The translations under genes were made by a program, and so were the position numbers. Of a stretch of 64,000 nucleotides of DNA, positions 48,009-59,861 are shown piece by piece. The stretch is from positions 248,001 through 312,000 of the forward strand of contig FJUW01000019.1 of NCBI GenBank assembly GCA_900074885.1, given 5' to 3'. The DNA comes from Rhynchosporium graminicola. Taxonomy: Eukaryota; Ascomycota; Leotiomycetes; Helotiales; Ploettnerulaceae. The notes beneath the pieces were generated by a model. That model did not search any database. It had not been told where the DNA came from and saw only the letters and a program-made list of their open reading frames with translations. Position 1 is the first letter of the stretch. Each line of letters opens with the position of its first letter.

Positions 48009-49995
48009 AGTAATAGCGTAGTACGATTAGTATTAAGTACTTACTATACTATAGAAAAGACTAGCGATAGGTCGGCGACTTCTAAGGCGTTAATAAGCTT
48101 AAAGTTATCTATAGAGTCGGAGCTATTCCGGAGGTTACTTATAAGTAGTACTAGATCGATTTAGTCTTCGCGTAGTAGCTACTATAAACGCTAGGTTCTT
48201 TTAGCGTTATTCTAGTTATCTAATTTATCTGTTCTACGAGAGAGAGTATCAGCGAGTAGATTATACTTCCTAAGTCGATAGGTAATTATAAAGTTATAAT
48301 CTGCGAGTAGCTTAGCTTATTATGCTTATTATACGTTCAGCTATTTAGAGGTTATAAAGTACTTAAGAGCTTTATAATTAGTAATAACACGGATCTAATA
48401 TAGTACGCTTATAAGCTCAGATCTCTAGTTACCGAAAGATCGTATAATTATAAGCATTTCCTTATTATAGATAGCGTAATTAAGCTTAGTAGGTAATATA
48501 GTCTTAGAGAAGTAAGCTACTAGGAACTAGTCTTCGTTATATTATTACGATAGTATACCTGCTATTACTCTATTACTAGCGTCTATTTCGATTATATAAG
48601 GTAGATGTTACTAATAGTAGTAGAAGAGTAGTACCGAAGTAAGAGTATGCTTTAGGTGATTAAAGGCATCTTTATACTTCCTAGCGAACCGAAAGGATAT
48701 GTTATTTTTAGTGAGTTATATAAGAGGTTTTGCGATAATTCTATAGTTCTTAATAAATCGTTAGTAGAAGTTGCAAAAGCCTAAGAACGATTATACGCTC
48801 TTAATTATTATCGGGTAATTCTAAGATTATATAATATTAACCTTCTTAGGGTCTACCTTAATCCTAGAAGTAGAGATAATAAATCTAAGGTATTTAGTAT
48901 AAGTAATATTAAATTCATACTTCTTAAGGTTAGCTTATAATCTAGCGTCTTATAATCGTTATAGCACCTTATATATATATAATTAATACTATAGTAGGTC
49001 GTTAGAGTAGATTAGAATATTATCTAGATATACTATATAGAAGTCGTCTAAGTAGTCGAATAAGACGTTATTCATATATCGCTAATATATCGCAGGGCTA
49101 TTAGTCAGACCGAAAGGGAGTACCTTACACTTATATATATTATAATAGGTCCGGAAGGTCGTATACTCTTCAGAAGCTAGATTTATTCGAATTCGGTAGA
49201 ATGCCTAGCGAATATCTAGTTTAGTAAATATCTTAGCAGTAGAGATTCTAGCTAGCGTTTTATCGATTAATAGCAGTAGATATTAATCCTTCCTCGTAAG
49301 GTTATTAAGTACGCGAAAGTCGATATAGAATCTTAGACTTCTATTAGCTTTCTTAACGAAAAGAATAGGTATAGCGTATAGTACTTAAGAAGGTTCAATG
49401 AAACCTTTAGCTAAGTTATTAGTAATATACGCCTTAACGACTTTAAGTTCTTTAGCTGATATCTTATATAAGGGAGAGTATTTAAGGTTCTTCTTAGCCC
49501 CTTCCTTAAGCTTAATTCGGTAATCGTATAAGCGATAAGAAGGGAGAATATCGCTAGCTTCCTTAGAAAAGACGTATACTTACTAGCTATACTTATAAGG
49601 GATCTATAGTTCTGAATCTAATTCGCTTAAGCTAATAGTAAATTACTAGGCGGTTTTACGACATTCCGTAAGGTCGATAGTCAAAGATATAATAGTAGTA
49701 TTATATTACTAAACTATAATTCGGTCGTTAAGAAGCTTATCTATCTCGTGAAGAGTAATAGAGAAGATCTTATCGTTAGAAGACTTCTAGCGTTTATATA
49801 AGAGATAGAAAGCTAGGCTGCTAATTACGTAAATCTCTAGCGTAAGAGGCTCTGGAAGAGGTCTGAGCACACGAGGTAATCTTTATCGCTTCCGAAATAT
49901 TATAGTAGCTATTTTTATACTTTAAGTAGCTTCTATTAAGTCGCGAGATAGTATTCCGAGTAACTATTAGTCTATAGTATAAATTACACAGGTAT

Positions 49996-50197
49996 TATAA
50001 CGACACAAGACTCAAGGCGGTATACAAGTAAGAATAAATAAGTAGGGAGGCTAAGAGCGATCTTATATAGTCTAGTACAAAGGAAACAGAAAGATATAGA
50101 GCTCTAAAGGAGTCTGCACCTTCTATATATATAAGGAGGGTATACCTAAGGTTCCGATACTAGCCCGTATCTGCTACGTATACTATGCGCTATTATA
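49996..50197 (-). repeat. LTR of element C (left)
   Basis: 202 bp starting TATAACGACACAAGACTC. Contains AGGCTAAGAGCGATCTTATA, the reverse complement of a stretch in the D LTR. Confidence 0.9.
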
Positions 50198-50483
50198 TTA
50201 CCCCCTTCTAAGATAAAGGCTCGCCCTCGAGCCTTAAAGAATCGAATAAAGGAAATAAAGTAAGTATAAAACGCAGTTAAATATCAAGATAACCTTCTAA
50301 ATTTCTATTAAACTAAAACTATAGATACCGAGTTTTACTAAATAAGTGAGGCTAAGCGAGTGATTAAAATACTTAAAGGTTACGAAAGAAGGAGAGGTCT
50401 AAATCGAATTCTAACGAAGCTAAAAGATTAAGGAGAGTCGGATATCTTTATTAAGTAGATATAGAAAGTATTAAATTAAAGGT

Positions 50484-50852
50484 TCTAGTAGAGGGAGGTC
50501 GATTCTGCTGAGAGGGATAAATTATACCGGGGTATAAGAGTTACGAGTCGGATTCTGATAATTTCCGCTAGGGTAATAAGCTATTTTGTCCTAGCTTAAA
50601 AGTAAGGTTTTTCGCTATTAGAGCTACTTTCGGAAAGTTAAAGTCGGGTAAGGGGATAAAGGTTCTTTTCTAGTAGAAGGAGGTCGATTCTACTGAGGGG
50701 GATAAATTATACCGGGGTATAGGGGTTACGAGTCGGATTCTAGTAATTTCCGCTAGGGTAATAAGCTACTTTATCTTAGCCTAAAAGTAAGGTTTTTCGC
50801 TATTAGAGCTACTTTCGGAAGGTTAAAGTCAGGTAAGAGAATAATAAATATT
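50484..50852. repeat. Two ~185-bp direct repeats inside element C
   Basis: The unit beginning TCTAGTAGAGGGAGGTCG at 50484 recurs at 50669 (TCTAGTAGAAGGAGGTCG) with high similarity to about 50,850. No coding content is seen in either copy. Confidence 0.85.
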
Positions 50853-51219
50853 AGGGCTTATAGGGAAGTTTCTACCTAAAATTCGTCCGCTGTTTTATTT
50901 CGTACGTATAAAGGAACGAGTTTCGAAGTATCCGAGAGTGACTTCGCAGTAATACTAGTGCTTCTGAGGCTAAATTACGTTCAAATTCCTAGCTATCTGA
51001 GAGATCTCTAGGATCTCGGCTCTTTTGAAAACCTAACTATCGAATTCGTAATTAATAGTACTAACTATTTCCGTATGATTCCGAAGTATAAAAATCCAAG
51101 GTAAGTAGAGATAACTCAGCGAAGAGCTCCCTAATAGTCGAAGTCGTACGTCCGAATCGAGTTTTCTAGGTGAGATATTATTTAATACTATCCCCGGCGG
51201 TCTTGATCTTTCTGTTTAA

Positions 51220-51421
51220 TATAACGATATAAGACTTAAGGCGGTATACAAGTAAGAATAAACAAGTAGGGAGGCTAAGAGCGATCTTATATAGTCTAGT
51301 ACGAAAGAAACAGAAAGATACAGAGCTCTAAAGGAGTCTGCACCTTCTATATATATAAGGAGGGTATGCCTAAGGCACTGATACTGGCCCGTATCTGCCA
51401 CGTATACCATGCGCCGTCATA
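51220..51421 (-). repeat. LTR of element C (right)
   Basis: 202 bp, ending GCGCCGTCATA, followed by the GGTAT duplication. An apparent 64-codon minus-strand ORF over it is a by-product. Confidence 0.9.
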
Positions 51422-54002
51422 GGTATAGTCTTATGCGTAGGTCTTTAACGTAGAGACTTCTAATTAGGGTTAAAGTAGAGATTCACGCGGGATATAAGCG
51501 ATAACGTTACTAAATCGTACGTACTTCGGCCGTATATTAGTAGTCTCTCTAGAGTATAAGGACCTCTCTTTACTACTCTATTCTCGTTCTTCAGATAATA
51601 AACACTTAGGCTTATTATATCTATAATAAGTAGTATAAACGCCGGAGAAATAGTTCTAACTAATCGGCAGTAGTAATAGAGAGTTAGTTACCTATAGAAC
51701 ACTCTCTAAGGAAGAGTTTTAGATATTTTTATAGCTATAAGTCTCCCTAGAAGTGCGCTTCCGAGCTAGTAACAGTCGTTTAATAATAGAGATAGAGTTA
51801 ATAATAGCTCGAATATTAATAGGAGAGTTAGCTATACTTCGCTATTCCTTATACGCTTCCCAGAACTAATTAAAGCGTTCGTTTCGTTCGTCAGTATCAT
51901 ATTAGTAGCGCTAGTAAGTATAGTATTTATATAAGTCCTTAATCTCGATCAGAGAGCTATAAACGTTACTAGGAGGAGTATATAGTAGCTAAATAATCTA
52001 TCGTTTAGAGGTATCTAAGAGTACTTAATATTCCGAAAGCCAAGTCCTTCCGAGTATAATACTATAGTTTCCGAGAGTAGTAATAAGAAAGGAGGTAAAT
52101 ACCTAAACGCGATAATCTACTATTAAATTAAGTATCGTATAGTAACTAATAGTACTACTATTAACGCTATTAAAGCCTTTAATAGGAATTACGTTTAGTA
52201 GAAAGTAAATAGAAAGTTTTAAGAAGAAAGAAAGAGATTTAAGAAAAGAATAATTAATAAAATAGTATCTATTAGCTCTAGAATCGAGAAGTATAAGTAA
52301 CTTATATAAGAGTCTATTCTTAGTAAGAGTAGCATATATAGTAAATAATTAACTACTAAGAAGCTTTACAAGGTTAAGATATCGTATATCGCGTATACTA
52401 CTTAAGAAGGAGTCTTTCCCTAGGCGTAGTCTTTTGCTAGCGGTTTAATATACTCCTAGGCGTTATTATACGTTTCTTCGTTATTATTATCTTCTAACTC
52501 GATATTAAAATTATTATTAGCGTTAATTACGTTAATTCGATACGGAGTATTAAGTCGAGCTAATAATAAGCGTAAGTATAAGGTAAGCGTAAAGTAACGA
52601 GGAGTATTCGCTAGCGATTATATATAAGGCGTATCGTTTCGTGCAGAGTATAGTACTTATTTACTAGTCGCATTAGTATTCTTAGGTATAAGAAGACTAA
52701 TTTGCGGATAAGAAGAGGAGTTAGTACTATAGCGCTAAGAGAAGGTATTTATAAAGCGTTCCTAAGTCGCGCTAGCCTTAGCCGAAGACTCGGAATAGTA
52801 GGTCTTTTTAATGAATTAACTTTAGTCTTTAGCTTATATAGCCTTAACGTATTCTTCTAGTGTCCTTAATATTTAGTACTATTAGAAGAGCTATTTCCGT
52901 AGCCGTATAAGTAGCTTCTCCTATAAGTCTATTTTCAGAGTCGATTAATCGTTTACTCTAGCTTTACGAGCTAGCGTATAAAACTTATAGTAGAACGTCT
53001 AGAAGGTCTACTTATAATCTATCTTTAGCGCGGAGTAGCTAGCTCTTATAGTTTATTAGTTATATGAATTAGATAAGAAGGAGATAAGTTAAGTAATTAT
53101 ATCGAGTGAATCGATTATATTACCTTCTTTATTATATTCTAGTTCTAAGAATAAGAGTTCTAAGTAGGTTCTAGCTATCTCTTCTGTTTAGTTAAGTAAC
53201 TAATCTTTATAGTAATCTTCGTTAATAAAGTAGCTAGAGTAGCGCCGGAGGGCGTTACGTATCTATATTTCCTAGAGTTTTAAAGAGTAGTCGATTCTAT
53301 TAGAGAGCTTATTTAGAAGGTTTAGTATCTTCTCTATACGCGTAGCGTATAATATTAATGATATTCCTCTGGTAGATTATTCTCGACGACGATTATTAGG
53401 CGTAAGAGTAGCGTTATCTTCTTTAATTAATAGTAGCGGTATTATACGCGATTAAACGTTATTAAACGATATAGACTTAGTAGAGCGCTAAGTAGTTAAC
53501 TAGCGTAGTTCTAGGAACTCATCCTATAACTAGCGTAGTTCTATAGATAAGTCGGCGTTTAATTATCTCTCCTTTACGAGCTTCCTTTCTGCCTCTTATA
53601 GCTAGTAAGCGCAGTCTTCCTATAAGTTACTTATAGTTACTATTAATATAAGGGTATTATTAGGAAGGTTTAGCGACTCGGTGAGTTCGTTAATTATAGT
53701 AGGAGTTAGGGAGCTTAACTCAGACGAGGCGTCGTCGCGAGTACTCTCTACTATAAAGAGAAGTAAGTTATAGTAAGTATTATAAGTCGCCGAAGAATAG
53801 GAGGTAGAGGGAGTCGGAGAACCGGTAGTCGATTTATCGGACTTAGGTTACTTCGGTTTAGGTACTATTCTTCAAGTTTATACTTAGTATAGGCCTTCTC
53901 TATATAGCGTAGTCTCTTGCGTTTAGTAGCTCTAGGTATAGAGGTATAATATAAGTAGATATTTACTATTTTCCTAGATATAAGTAAAAGAGTTATAGAT
54001 AA

Positions 54003-54237
54003 TATAACGCTTACTCTAGAAAGGTCTTAAAACTACCTGAGTAATAAGACCTTATATTGCTATGAATATAAAGTAGTAAGAATCACTTAAGAATCTATAA
54101 CTAAGGAGTAAAGAAGTAGAGAGAGAAGGGAAGTATATATATGAAAAGGGGCCCCTAAACTCTACTCGTGTAATCTCGCTTAGTAGTAAGTGTTTCTACT
54201 AATAGGGAGAAACCTCTAAACCTGACTAGTCGTCATA
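54003..54237 (-). repeat. LTR of B2 (right; 5' LTR in element orientation)
   Basis: 235 bp, TATAACG...CGTCATA, followed by TTAAC where element D resumes. Confidence 0.92.
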
Positions 54238-54242
54238 TTAAC

Positions 54243-56596
54243 TAACGCTTTAGACCTTTCGTTAATTACTACTAGAGTAACTAGGGCGAACTACTACTAA
54301 TAATAGACCGCGTCTAAGTAACCCTACCTTATAATTCTATTAGTATAGCGCTATATACCCTTAAATATAGTATACTACTATAGAATAGCTAGGATTAGAA
54401 GTAACTTATCGGATCGATACCGTAAGAGAAGCTTAATTATACTAATACTAAATCCTTAGCTAAATATACTAAATCTGCTATCGAGATTATAAAAGCTAAT
54501 ATACTAGCTACTTAGTAGAGGATAAGCGCTATAACTGACCCGAAACGGCGTAATATCAACTAGGAAATAGAAGATAAGGTATTTCTCTCTATAAGGAACC
54601 TTAAGAATTATTAGCTAAGTAAGAAGCTATCTAGCCTCTTAGCAGGACTATACTAATTCTTAGCTAAAATCGGATACTCTTATAAGCTAGATTTACCCTC
54701 GGGATCTTCTATATATAATATATTCGCCCCCGAATTACTTTTTAAGGACCCGGACGACTTATTACTAAGCTAAGAGTTACTAAACTTACCCCCGGAGGTT
54801 ATCGCTACTTAAGAAGAGTAGAAGTTATAAGATATACTTACTATATAGCTCCTAAGAGGTAATCTGAAGTATTAAGTTAGCTAGCTAAGCTAAAACCAGA
54901 ACATAACTTAGTATAAAACTTAAGACATAATAAGTACTCTATATAAGCTTAGAGACTTCTATACTACTAACCTAAGTAAACCTAGACCTCCGCGTAAACT
55001 AGATTAGTAGATTAAGGCCTAGGAAGACGGAATAGATAACTATAGTTACTTAAAGGATAATAAACTATTATAATTACTAGTATTAAGATTTTATTACTAA
55101 GGATAATCCCCTGATTATACTCTATAATAGCGCTATATCTAAAACTCTGCTTTCTCTATTACTTCTACTTTACTAGCTTTCTCTCTTAAGTTCTCCGGAG
55201 CTTCTAGTAAATCTGAAATATCTAGAACTAGAACTATTATATCTAACTTCTTACTTAAATCTACTAACGTAGCCCTAGTAGTAGACTAAGTATAATAGCT
55301 AATCCTATACGCTTTCTTCTTTAGAGAGAGTCCGGGAGTATCTAGATCTAATACTATCTCTAAACTAGAAAGTAAACTCCTCTTTCCTCTAGTATTAGAT
55401 ATTATAGCTTTAAATATTACTTTCTTCGTAAATTCCTATATAATACTATTTAACTCCTTCGTCTGCTTTAATACTATTTATACTATTAACCTAGATTTCA
55501 CTGAATCTACTATTAGAAGATCTAAATCCTATATTATATTAGTATCGTACTAGTATCTAAAGGTTTAAGGATCTTAACTTATTATCTTAATAAACTCTAA
55601 CTCTTTAAATACTTTCTTTATAGATCGCCTTAAAGCCTAAGTCTCTACTAATTATATAGTAGTAATCTCTAACGCTATAGTAAGAGTAGCAGATTTCGCA
55701 AGACGATAGATCTGATTAATAGCCTTATAAGTAGCTATAATACCGCCCCGATTTAGCTCTATATCCTTAGCTTTACCGCTAGGAAGTAAACCGGATAAAA
55801 TAGTATATTTCGTATTAATATAATTAGGTAACTATAATATATTAGTATACGTGATTATATTTAAGTTCAAGTAACTTATATATTTATAAGCGCTCTTTAA
55901 TACCGAATAATACTTATAAAGCTTAGAGTTAAGCTTATTAAATAAATATAGAAGTTCTAGAATAGAAGTATTATTATACTTTATCTTAAGGAAAGCGCGA
56001 ATATATCGTAAGTAATATATACGATATATCGCTGAAAGAGTACTAGCAGGAACTAGTAAAGGTACTGCAGGAGTTAGTATTATAGATCCGTGAAACCCTT
56101 GTACTACACTTGAAGACTATCCTTAATACTAAGATAAGGAACTTACTTATAATAAGAGAAGAGTTAATTAAGTCGATTGATATATAAGATTATAGCAGAT
56201 TACTATAGTAGTTAGTAATAATACTTACTCTGGAAATAGTATCGTAGTCTAAAGAGAGTAAACTTATAAGTAGAAGTAGTTATTATAGTTAAAAAGGAAA
56301 GGCTCTAATATTAATAAACCCTTTCCTTTATATACTCTACGCCTTACTTAAACTCGACTCCTATTATAAATAGATAAAGTAAATATAGCTTACTGCTTAA
56401 TTTAGAAGCTATAACTAATATAGTACTATTATAGCGATATAACTAGTCAGAACCTGATAAAGAATTTACTACTACTAAAGAATAGCTAGCGCTTATTACG
56501 CGAATATCGACGAAAATAGTTATAATAAAAACTAATTTCTAGTATAAAATATAACTTTCTAAGCTTAGGGTTAAGCTCTTCTTAGGGGGGGGGTAA
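54243..56596 (+). mobile_element. Element D, 3' segment: integrase end, chromodomain-like end and long 3' region
   Basis: Resumes the D integrase after B2. The GPY/F-like segment reads LAKIGYSYKLDLPSGSSIYN near 54.67 kb. A chromodomain-type end (LRDFYTTNLSKPRPPRKLD) lies near 54.95 kb. From about 55.1 kb to the purine tract (GGGGGGGGGTAA at 56585-56596) no domain can be recognised in any frame. Confidence 0.7.
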
Positions 56597-56864
56597 TATA
56601 ACGATAGCTCACCTGAATATTATATAAGAAGAAGGATAGATACTAGGGCCTAAGTTCATAGGTATCCCGGCAGAACTAGTATCCGACTTAGTATAGTATC
56701 GGACTAGTACCGGTATATATATATCAGGTGCCTTACACTCTATCTCTTTTCTTCTTCCTTTCTTATCTTTTTGTTTCCTTCGTAGTAGACTATATAAGAT
56801 CGCTCTTAGCCTCCCTACTTGTTTATCCTTGCTTGTATACCGCCTTGAGTCTTATGTCGTTATA
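56597..56864 (+). repeat. Right LTR of element D
   Basis: 268 bp; two bases longer than the left copy in a TA run. Starts TATAACGATAGC (RIP form) and ends CGTTATA, then ATAGG. Confidence 0.92.
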
Positions 56865-56869
56865 ATAGG

Positions 56870-59861
56870 GAGATATACTAGTAATACGGAGATTCGGCTA
56901 TCTCTTCTTACTTTGGAAGGAGTTACTTGAGACGTATATTACGGAGTGTTTCTAGTTAAATACGAGAGTACTTATAAAGACGGATTTATATCGATTTCAT
57001 TACTGATTCGGACACCCCTTAGTAAGAAAGCTAGAAGATTTACTGCAATAGGCCGGTCACGAGCATAACTCAGGGGTACTAAAGGAGCTTACTAAGCTCT
57101 ATAAGTACTACTAGCTATACAGAAGATTATTAGGCAGATTCAAGTTCAAGCTCTACGATACTGATAATATATACTTTAATTACGAAGTCGTGATCGATAT
57201 TATATAACTAGATAGTCGATAAGTCTTATATATAGTCGATTAAGGTACTACCTTCCAGAACGGAGGTTTTCTTACTAATATATCTGCAGAATACGTATAG
57301 AACCGATTTAAGCAGGTATAAATAGATACCTACCTTAGACTACTTGATTTTATTATTATAGACATAGGTACGTAATTTAAGTCAAAAGAATTCGTATAGA
57401 GTGCTAAGACAGAAGGTTCTATAGTTAAAGTTATACTTATAGAGGCTTACTACTCTATTAGTAAGGTAGAGAGATACTACAGCCCTCTGAAGAGAGCTTA
57501 TACGATAATTCGGAAGGAGTTACTATACTTTAGTTAGGATATAGTACTATAGATAGTATTCTATGTAATTAATTATATTTCTGGACCTAATAGAATTATA
57601 CCTGTTTTACTAGTATTTAGAGTATACTCTAGAATAGTAGAGATAGACGCCTCTTTATTATTAGTCTCCTAACGAGCTGCTGCACTTCATAAGGCTATAG
57701 AAGAGATTCGTAAGCTACGGAGTCGTCGGTAAGTTAATAACGCCCTGAATACTCGGAATAGCCCTAGTTCTATAGTAGTAAGAGACCTTCTATTGAACTC
57801 TCTAGTACTAGTTTAGAGAGAGAAAAGCTTCTGAGATAGACCTTAGCTACTTATTTCTATAGACAGAGAGAACTACGTAGTAGAAATCGATAGTGGACTA
57901 ATGACCTTTCGCTCTATGTCGATTAAACTATAGTACGAAGAAGAAATCGATTCTGACGAACTAGAGGGTATTTTACCTGAAATTATACTCTTACTATTAC
58001 TTAGTACTACTAAGTTAAATCGATCTATACTAGTACTAAAGAAGTAACCTCATCGAGATCGACGAAAGCTAATTCGATTCAGAGACGATAACGAATTATT
58101 TATTAGTTCCCTAGTAGTAGAACCTTAATACGCTACATTAAGACGTAAGGAGATAGACGGTCTGATCGCTACAGGGATCTTTGAATTAGTCTATAAAGAC
58201 GAATTACTAGCCGGAGCTAGGGTTTTTAACGCTAAATTTATCGACTAGACTAAATTTAAGAGTATATAGAAAGCTTACGAGAAGTTTAGACTAGTTATAT
58301 AAGTATATAACGACTCTGGAAAGAACTAAGTACTTACTATATTACTGACTATTTAACGAGTTAGCTAATAACTACTACTAGTATACGTAGTTATGCACCC
58401 TGAGTTTAAGGTATATAGCTATGATATTATATAAGCTTATACTTAGTCTATATTATACCTAATACGTGACTTCTTCGTGCGCCCTCTAAAGGAGATTTTG
58501 ACTTAGCTATATTAGTTTTTACAGTGCGTTAGGCCTATATATAGTATACTAGAGTTAGCGAACTATTAGTTCAGTATATACTATGATATAAGGTTAAGAA
58601 ACTCCATATAGTACTATCGACGTTCGATATATGCCTACTATCTGTTTCAGGTGATAAAGCTAGTATAGGAGCTCTTAGTCTTCAGATTAACGATACTTTC
58701 TTCGTTAGTAATAAGACCTTTATAGACGCAGAAGAAAGAGAGCTATAGAAAGCTAGATTCAAGTCGAACGAGAGAGAGCAATTAACTACTTTATACCTAA
58801 TTGACTTTAATAGAGGTTATATTACCTTGGAAACTGACGGCTCTATTCGACTGTCTTAATAATCGTACGATAAGACGCTAAGACTAATTGAGAAAGAACT
58901 AGTTAATCTTACTAACTCCTATAGAGGTATATAATAAGGTCTTACCTAAATCGAGCAATTTACTGCCTAGAGAGCTAGAGGTTTATACCTAGTAACTGTT
59001 TCTCAGCCGGAAGTATTATTTAATATCTCTTTTACTATATAAACTATGAATCCGATAGAGAAAGACTTTAAGCTCTTAAATAAGAGAATCTTATAGTAAA
59101 AGCTCAACTGTAGTAAAGGTCTCCGATATATTAAATTAGATAAGAAGTCTCTTAAACTCGTTATATTTACTAATAGTTTATTTACTAATTTAAAAGACTT
59201 CTACTCTTAAATTAGCTATATCTGCGTACTTATAGATAAGTATAATAAAGTAAACGTTATTTACTAGTCTTCGGTCTACTATAAGAGAGTTACTAGATCT
59301 GTACTAGCCTCTGAACTATACGCTATATCAGAAGGTTTTAATATAGCTAGTGCTATTAAGATTACTATCGAATAGATTATAGAGATTATAGTATTACCTT
59401 TAGTTATAGTTACTAATTCTAAGTCTTTATACGACTGCGTAGTACGACTTAATACTATAAGAGAGAAGAGATTAATAATTAACCTTATATATCTACGTTA
59501 AGCGTACGAAAGAAAAGAGATATCGGAGGTGATTTAGGTAGTAGGGCTAGATAACCCTGCGGATACGATAACTAAGATAAATTGCAACGGAGCTCTGAAG
59601 GAGCTATTGTATACGAATTAATTAGTTATTAAGCCTATGGAATAGGTAGATAGAGGGAATTTAGATGACTTGAAGCCGGAAGAGAGCCTATAAGGCGTTT
59701 GGTTTAGTTATCTAATCTTTAGACCTAATCACGTGGAAACCTATATACTATATAATACTTCTGCACGAGTAGTACGAAGGTACTACTCTTATTAGAAGGC
59801 AAAAAGCGTTGCTTTTACACGGAGAAGTAGATAGTTTAGAGCTACTTTAAAGTACTCCTAG
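56870..59861 (+). mobile_element. Element A, integrase, reverse transcriptase and RNase H region (3' segment)
   Basis: Copia-type pol relics in order: pre-integrase and integrase from about 56.93 kb, reverse transcriptase around 58.2-58.9 kb (KFRLVI then VYNDSGKN), and RNase H near 59.25-59.48 kb ending with a copia-like VLASELYAISEGFN. TAG/TAA stops interrupt every few dozen codons. Confidence 0.8.

Larger units (their letters stand above)
49996..51421 (-). mobile_element. Element C: 1.4-kb non-autonomous LTR element related to D
   Basis: Two 202-bp LTRs (49996-50197, 51220-51421) are flanked by perfect GGTAT duplications (49991-49995, 51422-51426) inside B2. The ~1.0-kb interior has no coding capacity. 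On the minus strand the leader just after the LTR (AGATCAAGACCGCCGGGG) matches the D leader (AGATTAAGATAGCCGGAG), and the end before the second LTR carries a similar purine tract (AAGGGGGTAA). About 105 bp of the LTR match the D LTR. C is therefore an internally deleted relative of D, probably moved by D-type proteins (inference). It is the youngest insertion of the nest and keeps more CA sites. Confidence 0.87.
46370..54237 (-). mobile_element. Element B2: second copy of the B gypsy element, minus strand, interrupted by C
   Basis: It has the same LTRs (46370-46604, 54003-54237) and internal sequence as B1, flanked by perfect TTAAC duplications and lying in the integrase domain of D. Compared with B1 it contains element C (49996-51421) and about 170 extra bases near 51,557-51,725. 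It lacks about 139 bases that are replaced by 12 N at 47997-48008. Coding relics run on the minus strand as in B1 and are equally broken. The left LTR starts with unmutated TGTGACG. Confidence 0.9.
41215..56864 (+). mobile_element. Element D: Ty3/gypsy LTR retrotransposon, plus strand, itself interrupted by B2
   Basis: LTRs at 41215-41480 (266 bp) and 56597-56864 (268 bp) are flanked by perfect ATAGG duplications (41210-41214, 56865-56869). Without B2 the element is about 7.8 kb. Plus-strand order: gag (about 41.5-43.1 kb) with a knuckle relic near 43,050-43,095; protease-like VSINKLGVSINNLINTRANS near 43.3 kb; reverse transcriptase (about 44.3-44.95 kb) with IFTKLDIR and YLDNILIYS near 44.7 kb; RNase H (about 45.1-45.5 kb); integrase, broken by B2 inside a Q-T-N-x-Q-T-E-I-I-N motif; then integrase C-terminus and a chromodomain-like end (about 54.24-55.1 kb). 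About 1.5 kb before the right LTR (55.1-56.59 kb) has no recognised domain. Stop codons abound. Confidence 0.9.

Noticed and set aside
51216..51410. 64-codon minus-strand ORF inside the transposon block
   Set aside because: It lies within the right LTR of element C and is repeated, in mutated form, in the left LTR; no protein features.
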